Shown: positions 27,204 to 39,247, counted from the stretch's first letter. The stretch is 64,000 nt of DNA from JAWWPY01 sp963822825 (GCA_963822825.1 CAWGIW010000008.1:248001-312000), one strand, 5' to 3'. Notes: generated by a model not told the origin, from the sequence alone. Made by a program: numbers and translations.

Positions 27204-28406
27204 GTGACGGACGCGATACAGCTGGAGTCCTTCGACGAAGACTCCTATTACCAGGACCCGCTGGGGTTCTTCGCGCGGCTGCGCGAGTCCCGGCCGGTCG
27301 CTCCGGTGCGCATGTCAGGCTACGGGCGGGCATGGATCGTCACCCGCTACGCGGACGTGCGGACGGTCCTGACCGACCCCCGGCTGGCGAAGGACGTCCA
27401 CCGGTGGCCGGGCGGCGGCCGGTCCCGGCCGAGCGAGGCGACGGGCGTCTACGCGCACATGCTCCACGCCGACCCGCCCGACCACGCCCGACTGCGCCGC
27501 CTGGTGCAGAAGGCGTTCACGCCGCGCCGCGCCGCGCAGTTGCGGCCGCGGGCTGAGGAGATCGCCGCGGGCCTGCTGGACGAGATGGCGGCGGCACGCG
27601 GCGACGTCATCGACCTGCTCGACGGGTACGCCCGCCCCCTCCCGATCGCGGTGCTCTGCGAGCTGCTCGGCATCCCGGTGGCGGACCGCGCGTGGATCGT
27701 GGTCACCGTGGCCGCCTACGACGAGCGCGCGGAGCACCAGCGCGTGGAGCGGGAGCTGGCCGCCTACTTCACGGAGCTGATCGCCGCCAGGCGCGCCGAG
27801 CCCGGCGGCGACCTGGTGTCGGCGCTCGTCCGCGACAGCGCCGGCGCCGACGGCGCCACGGACGGGCTGACCGGCAACGAGCTCCTTTCCACTGTATTCC
27901 TGCTGGTCATGGCGGGCTTCGACACCACCGTCAACCTGATCGCCTCCGGCACCCTGGCGCTGCTGACGCACCCCGGGGACAAGACCAGGCTGCGGCAGGA
28001 CCCGTCGCTGCTCCCGGCGGCCGTCGAGGAGCTGCTCCGGTTCACGAGCCCGGTGAACCACGCGAACGACCGGTTCACCGTCGAGGACGTGCCCGTCGGC
28101 GGCGTGGTGATCCCGGCGGGCGAGTGGGTTCTCCCTGCGACCAGTTCCGCCAACCGGGATCCCGCCCAGTTCCCCGGCCCGGACCGGCTCGACCTCGGCC
28201 GCGACACCAGCGGCCACGTCGCCTTCGGCCACGGCGTTCACTACTGCCTGGGCGCTCCCCTGGCCCGCATGGAGGCCGAGGTCGCCCTCGGCGCGCTGCT
28301 CGCCCGCTTCCCGGGACTATCGCTCGCGGTCCCCGAGGAGGCGCTCCGCTGGCGTCCCGTCAGCCTGATGAACGGCCTGGAGTCCCTGCCTGTCCGCCTC
28401 ACCTGA
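27204..28406 (+). CDS. Cytochrome P450 (CYP107-like)
   Basis: 400 residues from GTG 27204, full length for a soluble bacterial P450. I-helix oxygen-binding motif AGFDTT, K-helix EELLRF (ExxR), and the heme loop FGHGVHYCLGAPLARME with Cys348 as the axial ligand. The SRS region HMLHADPPDHARLRRLVQKA is typical of macrolide- and xenobiotic-type actinomycete P450s. It hydroxylates or epoxidises a small molecule using ferredoxin electrons; neither a ferredoxin nor a biosynthetic cluster is adjacent, so the substrate is unknown. Confidence 0.93.
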   Translation: MTDAIQLESFDEDSYYQDPLGFFARLRESRPVAPVRMSGYGRAWIVTRYADVRTVLTDPRLAKDVHRWPGGGRSRPSEATGVYAHMLHADPPDHARLRRLVQKAFTPRRAAQLRPRAEEIAAGLLDEMAAARGDVIDLLDGYARPLPIAVLCELLGIPVADRAWIVVTVAAYDERAEHQRVERELAAYFTELIAARRAEPGGDLVSALVRDSAGADGATDGLTGNELLSTVFLLVMAGFDTTVNLIASGTLALLTHPGDKTRLRQDPSLLPAAVEELLRFTSPVNHANDRFTVEDVPVGGVVIPAGEWVLPATSSANRDPAQFPGPDRLDLGRDTSGHVAFGHGVHYCLGAPLARMEAEVALGALLARFPGLSLAVPEEALRWRPVSLMNGLESLPVRLT

Positions 28407-28710
28407 CCGGTCAACAGAACCTCGGCCCCGGCACAAGGAATGCCAGATTGACTGAGCGCCACTACCCTGCAGCGCTGCCGATGGGTGGCAGGTTGCGGAA
28501 CGGCTGGCGGACTGACGGTCCGGTCGGCCTGGCTGGTCACGCCGCTTCAATCCCGCCTGCCGCCACGACCACAAACTCAAGCGAACACCGGCTGGACCCT
28601 AATGGGGGCTACCGAGTCCAGCCCGGCCACATGACCTAATGGGCATGTGGGCAGCCGACCGTTTCACATGACTCGGGCGTCAAGCTCTTGGTCCAGATCG
28701 CGGATGCTGC
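28407..28710. other. 304-bp region between P450 and IS110 remnant 2
   Basis: No gene. It contains a dyad CCACATG-10 bases-CATGTGG (28627-28650), close to where the IS110 sequence begins; it may be the old insertion target or an operator. Confidence 0.4.
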
Positions 28711-29880
28711 CTGCCGGCCCGCCGCCGGATCAGTGACGACGCAGCCGGGCTGGCCATCCTGCTCGGCCTGCTCGCCGAGCACGGCGACAGCGCCGGGGAC
28801 CTGATCCCGGTGGCGATCGAGACACCACGCGGCCTGCTCGTCGCCTGCCTGCGCGCCACCGGCCGCAGCGTCTGCCCCATCAACCCGATGGCGGTGGCCC
28901 GCTACCGGGACCGGCACTCCATCGCCGGCCGCAAATCCGACCACGGCGACGCGGTCGTCCTGGCGGGCATCCTGCGCACCGACCTGCACGCGCACCGGCC
29001 GCTGCCCGCCGATTCCGAGCTGGCGCAGGCGATCGCGGTGCTGGCCCGTGCCCAGCAAGACGCCGTCTGGGACCGCACCTGCGCCCACAACAAGCTCCGC
29101 TCCCACCTGCGCGAGTACTTCCCCAGCTTCCTCGCCGCGTTCGCCGGCGCCCGCGGCGGCATCATGCGGCCCGAAGCCCGCGCCGTCCTGGCCGCCGCGC
29201 CCGCCCCGGCCGCCGCCGCCACGCTCGCCCTGAGCCAGCTGCGGGCCCTGCTGCGCAAGGCGGGCCGCAGCCGCGGCATCGACGCCGAGGCCACCCGGCT
29301 GCGGGAAGCGTTCCGCGCTGAGCAGATGCGCCAGCCACCGCTGGTCGAAGAAGCGATGGGCCGCCAGGCCCTGGCCCTGCTACGCCACCTCGACGCCGCC
29401 TGCGCCAGCGCCGATGACCTCGAGCACGCGGCCATCGAGTCTTTTAACCAGCACCCGGACGCCGGGATCATCACCAGCTTCCCAGGGCTCGGCCCGCTCA
29501 CCGGCGCCCGGGTGCTCGCCCAGACCGGCGACGACCGATCCCGGTTCACCGACGCCAAGGGCCTCAAGGCCTACGCCGGAGCCGCCCCCATCACCCGCGC
29601 CAGCGGCAAAACCCTCGCCGTCCTGCACCGGCGTGTCAAGAACCAGCGCCTCACCGCCACCGGCTACATCTGGGCGTTCGCCGCCCTCACCGCCTCACCC
29701 GGCGCCCGAGCCCACTACGACCGCCGCAAAACCGCCGGGGACCGGCACACCGCCGCCCAGCGCAACCTCTTCGGGCGGCTCCTCGGCTGCCTCCACCACT
29801 GCCTGGCCACCAGCCAGCACTACAACGAAAACACCGCCTTCCTCGCACCAGACAAGGCGACATGCAAAGTAGCTGCTTGA
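28711..29880 (+). pseudogene. IS110-family transposase remnant 2 (N-terminally truncated)
   Basis: About 390 in-frame codons: ARRRISDDAAGLAILLGLLA, then SDHGDAVVLAGILRTD (third acidic residue region of the RuvC-like fold), and the Tnp_20 domain IITSFPGLGPLTGARVLAQT with AYAGAAPITRASGK, where the catalytic Ser is expected. The first 30 or so residues, including the first catalytic Asp, are missing or scrambled before 28711. The C-terminus looks complete. An ATG at 28810 could still start a truncated protein. Without the 5' end its bridge-RNA region is probably lost. Confidence 0.82.
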
Positions 29881-29974
29881 CAACTAAAACGCATCGGATG
29901 TCTGGGCCCCCCGGACACCGCACCTACATCACAGAACCCACCAGCTACCCCGACTGACGACGACGGTATGCCGG

Positions 29975-30715
29975 TCAGGACAGTGCGATGAGCCGGTAGA
30001 GCGGGTCCGGCCGGGCTAGCTCCTGGTCTGGCAACGAAGAAAGGTCCCGGTAAAGGTCAGTGACCGGCGCAGGGTCGGCTGCCCACGTCCAGGGGATGCG
30101 GCCTTCGATGATTCGCTCACACCACTGGCGTGGGCTGCGGCCTAGGCCGATCCCGGAGAAGGTCGCCTCGCCGGACAGTCGAAGTCCATGGCCCGCCGCC
30201 AGCGTCACCACGCGGTCGAAACGATCAGTCGCATTCGCCGCATACTTGCGCCGCATAGGTGCCGTCATCGCGGCAATATCGCTCTCGACGCTGAAAGTGG
30301 CCTCGTCCTTGTCCACCGTTGTGACAAGAACGCCTTCGGCCCGCAAGACGCGGGCACCCTCGGCGACCACCGGCGCCGCATCATCGAGCAGCTGAAGCAA
30401 CCAGATGAGCAGCACCGCCTCCGCGCGGGCGGACCCGATGGGAAGCCGCGGCGCATCACCGAGCACCACACCGTACGGCAGTCGGCCTGAGGCCAGGGTG
30501 ATCATGCCAGGCGAGCGATCTACGCCCAGGACTGCGCGCCCAGGACCGAGCAGCCGCCTGGTCACGATTCCAGTGCCACACGCGACATCCACCAGGGCCC
30601 GCGTGCCTTCCGGCAGCAACCGCTCGACGGCCTCCGCGGCCGCCGCCGCCCGGGCCTCTCCTCCTCGGGAGACGTCGTAGCCTTCAGCCTCGGCGTCGTA
30701 GTCGATCACGACCAC
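29975..30715 (-). CDS. Class I SAM-dependent methyltransferase
   Basis: 246 residues. Opens with VVIDYDAEAEGYDVSRGGEA, then motif I ALVDVACGTGIVTRRLL, the acidic VLGVDRSPGMI and the post-I motif AVLLIWLLQLLDDAAPVVAE. A Methyltransf_11/25 enzyme of small-molecule type, substrate unknown. It is divergent from holA and close to IS110 remnant 2, so it may belong to the accessory zone. Confidence 0.82.
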   Translation of the reverse strand: MVVIDYDAEAEGYDVSRGGEARAAAAAEAVERLLPEGTRALVDVACGTGIVTRRLLGPGRAVLGVDRSPGMITLASGRLPYGVVLGDAPRLPIGSARAEAVLLIWLLQLLDDAAPVVAEGARVLRAEGVLVTTVDKDEATFSVESDIAAMTAPMRRKYAANATDRFDRVVTLAAGHGLRLSGEATFSGIGLGRSPRQWCERIIEGRIPWTWAADPAPVTDLYRDLSSLPDQELARPDPLYRLIALS

Positions 30716-30859
30716 AACTTAACGGGACGCGCGCCAACACCGGGCAATACCGACCTGGGAGGGCGGCGTCCCTGGGCGTACACCGTGGCCCCGGGACTGA
30801 AGCACCGAGCGTCCGCCAGTCCGCTGCCCCGTCGCCGCCGTCCGTGGCATGCTGCCGGT

Positions 30860-31921
30860 ATGCCCGCACGCGTGACCGGTGATTCCGCTGTTCCCTCCAC
30901 CGCCCGCTCCGGTACCTCCACCGTCCACTCCGGCGCGGCCGCCGGCCCCTCCGGTCCGGTCACTGTGGTCGTGGGCGATGAGGAACTGCTGGTCGAGCGG
31001 GAGGTCACCCGCCTCGTGACCGCGGCCAGGCGCGCCACCGGCGGGGGGCAGCCGGGGATGGCCGAGGATGTCCACGATGTGCGGGCCGCGGCGCTCAAGC
31101 CCGGCGAGCTGGTGTCGCTGACCGCGCCGTCGCTGTTCGGCGGGGAATCTGTGGTCGTGGTCCGGGACGTCCAGGATGCCGCCAAGAACGTCGCGGACGA
31201 GCTGGCGGACGCTGTGGCTAATCCGGTGCCGGACGTCGTGCTGGTGCTGACCCACGCGGGCGGGGCGAAAGGCAAAGCGTTGCTGGCCACCCTGACCAGG
31301 CTGGGCGCCCCGGTGGTGGAGTGCCCGAAGATCACTCGCCTGGCTGATCGGATGCTGTTCGTGCGCAGTGAGTTCCGCGAGGCGGGCCGGACGGTCGAAG
31401 AAAGCGGTGTCCGTGCGCTGCTCGACGCCCTCGGCTCGGACCTGCGGGAGATCGCCGCGGCCTGCGGGCAGCTGTCGGCCGACACCGACGGCGTGATCGA
31501 CCAGTCCGTGGTGGCCAGGTATTACCGGGGCAGGGCCGAGGCGAGCGGTTTCACCGTGGCCGACCGTACGGTCGAGGGCCGGCTTGGCGAGGCGCTGGAA
31601 CTCCTGCGCTGGGCGCTGGCCGTCGGTGTGTCCCCGGTGCTGATCACCAGCGGGCTCGCCCAGGGTGTCCGGCTCCTGGGCCGGGTGGGCAGTGCCCCGC
31701 GCGGCCAGTCCGGTCAGGCCCTGGCCGCCGAGATCGGGGCTCCGCCGTGGAAGATTGACAAGGTGCGGCGGCAGTTGCGGGGCTGGACGCCTGAGGGGGT
31801 CGCGCGGGCGCTGGCGACCGTGGCCGAGGCGGACGCCCAGGTCAAGGGGGAGGGTACGAGCCCCGGCTACGCGCTTGAGGTTGCCATCCGCCGGATCGTG
31901 GCGAGCCGCGCGGCGCGCTGA
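30860..31921 (+). CDS. holA: DNA polymerase III subunit delta
   Basis: 353 residues from ATG 30860; the 25 extra upstream codons have no support. Delta is the clamp-loader wrench that opens the sliding clamp. The N-terminal fold starts with VTVVVGDEELLVEREVTRLV, passes LTAPSLFGGESVVVVRDVQD and LVLTHAGGAKGKALL, and the helical C-terminal part has ALLDALGSDLREIAAACGQL and GAPPWKIDKVRRQLRGWTPE. An Ala/Ser/Thr-rich 35-residue leader is typical of actinobacterial versions. It is convergent with rpsT, the normal order in this phylum. Confidence 0.93.
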   Translation: MPARVTGDSAVPSTARSGTSTVHSGAAAGPSGPVTVVVGDEELLVEREVTRLVTAARRATGGGQPGMAEDVHDVRAAALKPGELVSLTAPSLFGGESVVVVRDVQDAAKNVADELADAVANPVPDVVLVLTHAGGAKGKALLATLTRLGAPVVECPKITRLADRMLFVRSEFREAGRTVEESGVRALLDALGSDLREIAAACGQLSADTDGVIDQSVVARYYRGRAEASGFTVADRTVEGRLGEALELLRWALAVGVSPVLITSGLAQGVRLLGRVGSAPRGQSGQALAAEIGAPPWKIDKVRRQLRGWTPEGVARALATVAEADAQVKGEGTSPGYALEVAIRRIVASRAAR

Positions 31922-31998
31922 GGGCTGGCGGTCGCGCTGGCGGGTCGCCGGAGTTTGATCCGTCGCTGAGGCTGATCGGCGCGCTGAGGCTGTGGCCG

Positions 31999-32265
31999 TC
32001 AGCCCGGTAGCTGTGCGGCGCGCTTGGCGATCGCGGACTTGCGGTTCGCGGCCTGGTTCTTATGGATTACGCCCTTGCTGGCGGCCTTGTCCAGGTTCCT
32101 GAAGGCAGTGCGCATGGCCACCGTGGTCTCGTTAACGTCGCCCGTGTCCGCTGCCTCGCGGAACTTGCGCACGGACGTCTTCAGTGACGACTTGACCGCC
32201 TTGTTACGCAGGCGAGCCTTCTCGTTCTGCTTGTTGCGCTTGATCTGGGACTTAATATTCGCCAC
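31999..32265 (-). CDS. rpsT: 30S ribosomal protein S20
   Basis: 88 residues: MANIKSQIKRNKQNEKARLR, then NKAVKSSLKTSVRKFREAAD and a Lys/Arg-rich C-terminus (NRKSAIAKRAAQLPG). Full length. S20 binds 16S rRNA early in small-subunit assembly. Transcribed toward holA and away from lepA, the classic actinobacterial setting. Confidence 0.98.
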   Translation of the reverse strand: MANIKSQIKRNKQNEKARLRNKAVKSSLKTSVRKFREAADTGDVNETTVAMRTAFRNLDKAASKGVIHKNQAANRKSAIAKRAAQLPG

Positions 32266-32579
32266 GCGGAAGCCTCGCTAGGAATCTGGGCTAGGAAATC
32301 TGGGTTTGGGCGGCCGACCCGCACGCGGATTCCTCCGCGCGGGAGCGCTGTGCACACGGGCCGCAGCGCATACGTGCCGACGAGGTAGGATAGCCCACCG
32401 GAGGGGCTGGGCTCAAACCGGCACTGGCTGGCCGGAGCCGGGGCGCGGGCATACCCGGCGACATGCGACCATGGATCACGACGGGAGCCAGGTCTGCGGC
32501 AGCCGGGCACGGCGCCGGATCCATCCGTCGCAGCCAGCGCCCCGCGCACCCAAGCCCGACTTCAACCTGGCGGATTCCT

Positions 32580-34529
<1,950 letters not shown>

Positions 34530-34557
34530 GCACGCCTGCGCCATTTAAAACCCTTTA

Positions 34558-34680
34558 AGCAACGGCTGACGCACGGTCAGTCTGCCGGCAGGAGCGCGCC
34601 CTCCGCAGGTTAAGCGACAGCAACGGCTGACGCACAGTCCGTCTGGCCGCCGGAGCGCGGCCCTCCACAGCTTGAGCCAC
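34558..34680. repeat. Tandem 61-bp repeat after lepA
   Basis: Two copies (34558-34618 and 34619-34680), about 80 percent alike, each opening AGCAACGGCTGACGCAC and containing a GGAGCGCG...CCTCC half-hairpin. The first copy starts 28 bp after the lepA stop. It may act as a double terminator. Confidence 0.7.
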
Positions 34681-34733
34681 CGCTGGCGCGCGTCGGCCGG
34701 CCAGCCGGGGCGCGGCCGCGGCCGCGTGCGCGC

Positions 34734-35252
34734 TCAACTGGCCCCGAATCCCACGACCAGGACGACGACGATGAGCACCGTTATGCCTATCCAGCCGAGC
34801 ACCATTCCCGCCGTGGCCATGCCGTAGCCCGCCTCGCCGGTCCGGCGGATCTGGCGGCGTGCCTTGGTCCCGACGATTGCCGCGGCGATCCCGAGGGGGA
34901 ACGAGACGACCTGCGCGAGGCCGAGGATCAGCGCCGTTCGCGCCAGGGAGTTGGTCTGGGCGGGCGCGGGTCCCGCCGGCTGGCGGGGGAGTCCGGAGGT
35001 ATAGTGCCGCGGAACCACCGGGGGCCGGGGGACCGGCAGATCATCGGTGAGCGCGCCGAGGTCCGCATAGGTGCGGGCGGACAGGGCCTGCCCGACCCGG
35101 ATGTCGTATTCCTCCTTGGTCAGCCGTCCCTCGGTGAATGCGGTCTTCAGCACGTTGATCACGCGCTCACGGTCCGCGTCGGCGGCCCGGTAATGGCCGC
35201 CCGGCGGCCGCCCCGTGCCATCCCACGAACTCCACGGGTGCTCTGCCGTCAT
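34734..35252 (-). CDS. DUF1707/DUF4190 membrane protein, paralogue 1
   Basis: 172 residues. The N-terminal DUF1707 (about 22-70) reads RAADADRERVINVLKTAFTE and LTKEEYDIRVGQALSARTYA. After a Pro-rich linker come two helices of a DUF4190-type domain (ALILGLAQVVSFPLGIAAAI and MVLGWIGITVLIVVVLVVGF). Membrane-associated; the molecular role of this actinobacterial family is not established. Tandem with its paralogue 27 bp away, so one operon is likely. Confidence 0.85.
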   Translation of the reverse strand: MTAEHPWSSWDGTGRPPGGHYRAADADRERVINVLKTAFTEGRLTKEEYDIRVGQALSARTYADLGALTDDLPVPRPPVVPRHYTSGLPRQPAGPAPAQTNSLARTALILGLAQVVSFPLGIAAAIVGTKARRQIRRTGEAGYGMATAGMVLGWIGITVLIVVVLVVGFGAS

Positions 35253-35279
35253 GCTGCCCTCTCCTGCGGTCCGGCCTGG

Positions 35280-35816
35280 TTATCCGGTGCTAACCGCGCC
35301 ATGCGTGAAGGTGAAGGCAGCGAAGGCCAGGCCGACGATGATGATGGCGACCAGCGCCACACCGATCCAGCCCAGCACCAGCCCGGCCAGGGCCAGGCCC
35401 GCGCCGTCCTCCCCGGTCCGGCGGATCTGGCCGCGGGCGATGTGACCGAGCACGATCGCCGGGATCGTGGAGAGCCCCACAGTCAGTGGCTGCGCGACCC
35501 CGCACGCCAGCGAGGCGACCGCCAGCGGGTTGGTGCGCCGCCGGTACGGCCCGGCGTACAGGCTGGGACCGCCGCCTGGCAGTTGCGCGGTCACCTGCTC
35601 CAGGTCGCCGCGGGTGGGCACGGAGTACGCGTGGTGCACGCGTGTGTCGTATTCGTCCTTCGGGATCCGGCCCTCGGCAAACCCGGCCTTGAGCACTTCG
35701 ACCGCACGCTCGCGGTCAGCATCGGACGCCCGGATGCCGCCGCCGCCAGGCACCATCCCGTATCCCTGTCTGCCCAATCCTGGTCCGCCGGATCCAAATC
35801 CCTGTTCGACTGTCAT
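35280..35816 (-). CDS. DUF1707/DUF4190 membrane protein, paralogue 2
   Basis: 178 residues from ATG 35816 (MTVEQGFGSGGPG). Same layout as paralogue 1: RASDADRERAVEVLKAGFAE, IPKDEYDTRVHHAYSVPTRG, a short linker and two helices (LACGVAQPLTVGLSTIPAIV, LAGLVLGWIGVALVAIIIVG). The shared core QIRRTGE in the loop between helices shows a tandem gene duplication. First gene of the pair. Function unknown. Confidence 0.85.
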   Translation of the reverse strand: MTVEQGFGSGGPGLGRQGYGMVPGGGGIRASDADRERAVEVLKAGFAEGRIPKDEYDTRVHHAYSVPTRGDLEQVTAQLPGGGPSLYAGPYRRRTNPLAVASLACGVAQPLTVGLSTIPAIVLGHIARGQIRRTGEDGAGLALAGLVLGWIGVALVAIIIVGLAFAAFTFTHGAVSTG

Positions 35817-35925
35817 CGACGCCTCCGCCCGGCTAGTCCTCCCCCACAATAACCGCCGCCCGCAGCGGCCTGATGCCCGCGAATCCAGTTCGACCGGACC
35901 GCCACCGGTCTATTACCTTGCAGGT

Positions 35926-36606
35926 ATGGCGAGCGCACGGGTGGTCTCGGTGAACGCTGGCCGGGCCAGCGACGCGGAATGGGCCGGGCGGCTCAAGCGA
36001 ACCGCGATCGACAAGCGTCCAGTGGGCGGCCCGGTGCCGGTCGGGTGGCTCGGCCTGGCCGGTGACGAGCAGGTGGACAAGGCAAACCACGGCGGCTACG
36101 AGCAGGCCCTGTACGTGTACGCCCGTGAGGACCTGGACTGGTGGGTGGAGCAGCTCGGCCGTGAGCTGCCCGGCGGCACGTTCGGCGAGAACATCACCAC
36201 GGCCGGCCTGGACGTCAGCGGCGCGCTGATCGGCGAGACCTGGCGGCTCGGCACCGCGCTGGTCCAGCTGACGTCCCCGCGGGTGCCCTGCGTGACGTTC
36301 GCGGGCTGGATGGACGAGAGGCGTTGGGTGAAACGGTTCGCGGATGCCGGGCGGCCGGGCGGCTATCTGCGCGTGCTCGAGGAGGGCGTGGTTGACCGCG
36401 GTGACCCCGTGGAAGTGCTCAGCCAGCCGGCCGAGAGGGTCACTTTGGCCGAGTCGATGCGCGCCTACTACGGCGACACGGACCTGATGCGCCGGCTGCT
36501 CACGATCGAAGGCCGCACCGCCAAGTGGGACGAGGTCGCGCTCTCGGTACTGGGCCAGTCTGCACCGGGCCAGTCCGTATCAGGCCAGTCCGCGGCAGCC
36601 GGCTGA
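35926..36606 (+). CDS. MOSC domain protein
   Basis: 226 residues from ATG 35926. MOSC domains bind a sulfur-carrying cofactor or persulfide and act with molybdenum enzymes or in sulfur transfer. Features: VGWLGLAGDEQVDKANHGGY, TFGENITTAGLDVSGALIGE and the conserved Cys in LTSPRVPCVTFAGWM. Length fits the YiiM-like group. The last 20 residues are a Gly-Gln-Ser tandem repeat, probably an expansion. 41 bp before hemW. Confidence 0.88.
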   Translation: MASARVVSVNAGRASDAEWAGRLKRTAIDKRPVGGPVPVGWLGLAGDEQVDKANHGGYEQALYVYAREDLDWWVEQLGRELPGGTFGENITTAGLDVSGALIGETWRLGTALVQLTSPRVPCVTFAGWMDERRWVKRFADAGRPGGYLRVLEEGVVDRGDPVEVLSQPAERVTLAESMRAYYGDTDLMRRLLTIEGRTAKWDEVALSVLGQSAPGQSVSGQSAAAG

Positions 36607-36647
36607 TCCGGCAATGCCCATCCCGCGCGCTGGCCAGGAGAGCTGAC

Positions 36648-37864
36648 ATGCCTGGCGCCCTGCCTGACGGGGAGCCCGTCCCGGCCGACGGCGGACTGCC
36701 CGCCGGTGCGCTGGCGGATCTGGGGAAGCATCCGTTCGGCTGGTATGTGCATGTGCCGTTCTGCGCGACCCGCTGCGGCTACTGCGACTTCAACACCTAC
36801 ACTGCCGCCGAACTCGGCTCCGGTGTGTCGAGAGACTCCTACCCTGGCCTGGCCATCGAGGAGATCCGGCTGGCCCGCCGCGTGCTCGGCCCCGTCAGCC
36901 TGCCGGTGAGCACGGTGTTTTTTGGCGGCGGGACGCCGACCCTGCTGCCCCCCGGGCAGCTCGCTGAGATCCTGCGCGTGATCGACGGCGAGTTCGGCCT
37001 CGCCGCCGATGTGGAGGTGACCGTCGAGGCGAACCCGGAGACCGTCGATGAGCGCTCGCTGGCGGCGCTGCGCGCCGCCGGGATTACCCGGATCTCGCTG
37101 GGGATGCAGAGCGCGGCGCCGCACGTCCTGGCCGTGCTGGACCGGGTACACGAGCCAGGCCGGCCCGGTGCGCGCGATGGGCGCGCAGCGCGGGGTTCGA
37201 GCACGTGAGCCTGGATCTCATTTACGGGACGCCGGGGGAGAGCGCCAGCCGACTGGCGGGAGTCGCTGGAGGCCGCGCTTGACGCCGGACCGGACCACAT
37301 CTCCGCGTACGCCCTGATCGTCGAGGAGGGCACCAGGCTGGCTGCCCGGGTCCGCCGGGGTGAGATCCCGATGCCGGACGACGAGGACATGGCGGACGCG
37401 TACCTGGCCGCCGACGATCTCCTCACCGCGCGCGGCCTGGACTGGTATGAGATCTCCAACTGGGCCGCCAGCCCGCAGGCCCAGTGCCGGCACAACGTGC
37501 TGTACTGGACCGGCGGTGACTGGTGGGGCGTCGGGCCCGGGGCCCACAGTCACGTGGCGGGAATCCGTTGGTGGAATGTGAAGCATCCGGCGGCCTACGC
37601 GGCCCGGCTTCGCGCCGGGAGCAGCCCCGGGCAGGCTCGCGAGGTGCTGACCGAGCAGGAACGTAGAACCGAGCAGATCTTGCTGCTGACCCGGCTCGCG
37701 ACGGCTGCCCGCTGGATCTTCTCGACCCGGCCGGCCGCGCCGCCGCCGCGGCCGCCGTGGCCGACGGGCTGGCGCAGCCGCCGGCCTACGCCGCCGGCCG
37801 GGTGGTCCTGACCACGCGGGGCCGGCTGCTCGCCGACGCCGTGGTCCGCGACCTGACCGGCTGA
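36648..37864 (+). CDS. hemW: Heme chaperone HemW (radical SAM), four apparent indels
   Basis: ATG 36648 with GGAG seven bases upstream. HemW binds heme and delivers it to respiratory enzymes; related to HemN but not an oxidase. The radical-SAM cluster motif CATRCGYCDF is followed by FFGGGTPTLLPPGQLAEIL and SVEANPE-like VTVEANPETV. The reading then needs shifts near 37165, 37186, 37233 and 37700 to recover VLDRVHEPGR, GFEHVSLDLIYGTPGES, ESLEAALDAGPDHISAYALI, CRHNVLYWTGGDWWGVGPGA and the C-terminal DLLDPAGRAA...VVRDLTG. Every part is conserved, so sequence error is likelier than decay. Confidence 0.85.
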
Positions 37865-37918
37865 GCCCTCCGGCAGTGATCCACGAGCACGAGGGGCGCG
37901 GCTTGGATCTGGGCGCTG

Positions 37919-38366
37919 TCACTTGCGCGGGGACACCCGGAGCCAGCCGGGGAATGCCTGCGGCGGCTCGCCCCGGCTGGCCGCGCGGGCCGCACGGACC
38001 AGGAACACGACGATGATCAGCCACAGCGCGAGGACGAGCGGGGCCACGATGATGGCCGCGACCTCGACGGAGTCGAGGGCCAGCATCACCGCGATGATCA
38101 GGGCGCAGATGGCGTACAGGACGGCGGCGCACGATACTCGCAGCGCCTCGGCCGCGTGCCGGCGGGCAAAGGCCGACCGGCGCCTGCTCGGCCACGTAGA
38201 CCGCGAGCGGCGGGAAGACCCCGGCGACCGCAACCCCGAGGTACGCGAGCACGGCGCCGCGGACGTCGCCGCGGCTTACCGGGCCTGATGCCAGGGCCTG
38301 GCCAGCCGAGAAAGCCGGCGGCCCGGAGTCAACCGAGGCGGGCGGCTGCCGCCGATTGGTCGTCAT
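37919..38366 (-). CDS. DUF4870-type membrane protein, one apparent indel
   Basis: The N-terminus from ATG 38366 (AVLAYLGVAVAGVFPPLAVY) and the C-terminus (AFARRHAAEALRVSCAAVLY, then LIIAVMLALDSVEVAAIIVA) lie in two frames joined by one base near 38185. Together they make a roughly 148-residue protein with three or four helices, the DUF4870/Tic20-like layout in which ARRHAAEAL sits between helices. Role unknown. Convergent with hemW. Confidence 0.72.
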
Positions 38367-38399
38367 GAATTCCCCTGCCTGGTGTGTGCCCCCATCACG

Positions 38400-39247
38400 T
38401 TAACCAGTACCCGGCGCGGTGACGAAGTCAATCAGCTCTTCGACCCGGCCCAGGAGTTCCGGTTCCAGATCGGCGTAGCTGCGGGCCGCGGCCAGGATCC
38501 GCCTCCAGCCGGCCCGGGTGTCGTCGCCCCAGCCCAGCGCGTGCAGGATCCCTTCCTTCCATGGCGTTCCCCTGGGCACCACGGGCCAGCCGGCGATGCC
38601 GACCGCGGCCGGCTTCACGGCCTGCCAGATATCCACGAACGGATGGCCCACCACCAGCACATGCTCTCCGGCGGCGGCCGCCGCGATCCTGCTCTCCTTG
38701 GAGCCCGGCACCAAGTGATCGACGAGCACGCCGAGGCGCCGCCGTGGTCCAGGCGAGAAGCTGCCCACGATCGCCGGGAGGTCATCGACTCCTTCCAGGT
38801 ACTCGACCACGACGCCCACATCGCGCAGGTCGTCTCCCCAGATCTTCTCGACCAGCTCGGCGTCGTGCCGGCCCTCGACATAGATCCGGCTGGCCCTGGC
38901 CACCCGGGCCCGGGCGCCCCCGCCGCTCCCGGCCGGGGCGGGCGACGCCAGCGACCCGGATGCCGTCCGCGCCGGGCCGGGCGGCCGGGCCGCCGGCACC
39001 GGCCGAACCAGGGTGACGGGCCTGCCTTCCAGCAGGAACCCAGCTCGGGCCAGCGGGAATACCCGCTGCCGGGCAAACCGGTCTTCCAGGGTGACGGCGT
39101 TCTTCTCACAGGCCACGACGGCACCGCAGAAGCCGCCGCCCACTTCCTCGACGACCAGCCCGCGCTCCGCGGCCACCTGGGGCGGCTCGGGCGCCTGCCC
39201 CGCCGCCCGCCCTCCGCCAGGACATCTGGTCCGTAGTCCCGCCGCAT
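38400..39247 (-). CDS. DUF3097 protein, one apparent indel
   Basis: ATG 39247 starts MRRDYGPDVLAEGGRR, the family N-terminus; a one-base shift near 39195 leads to ERGLVVEEVGGGFCGAVVAC and the rest of about 280 residues: RIYVEGRHDAELVEKIWGDD, VVVEYLEGVDDLPAIV and VLVDHLVPGSKESRIAA. The middle resembles a TOPRIM-like nucleotidyl fold (EGRHDAEL, VLVDHL). DUF3097 is nearly universal in actinobacteria and its role is not known. Sequence error is the likely cause of the shift. Confidence 0.85.

Noticed and set aside
37218..37918. C-terminal extension of the DUF4870 frame across hemW
   Set aside because: Reads antisense to conserved hemW segments; the real DUF4870 gene ends at 37919 after a one-base shift.
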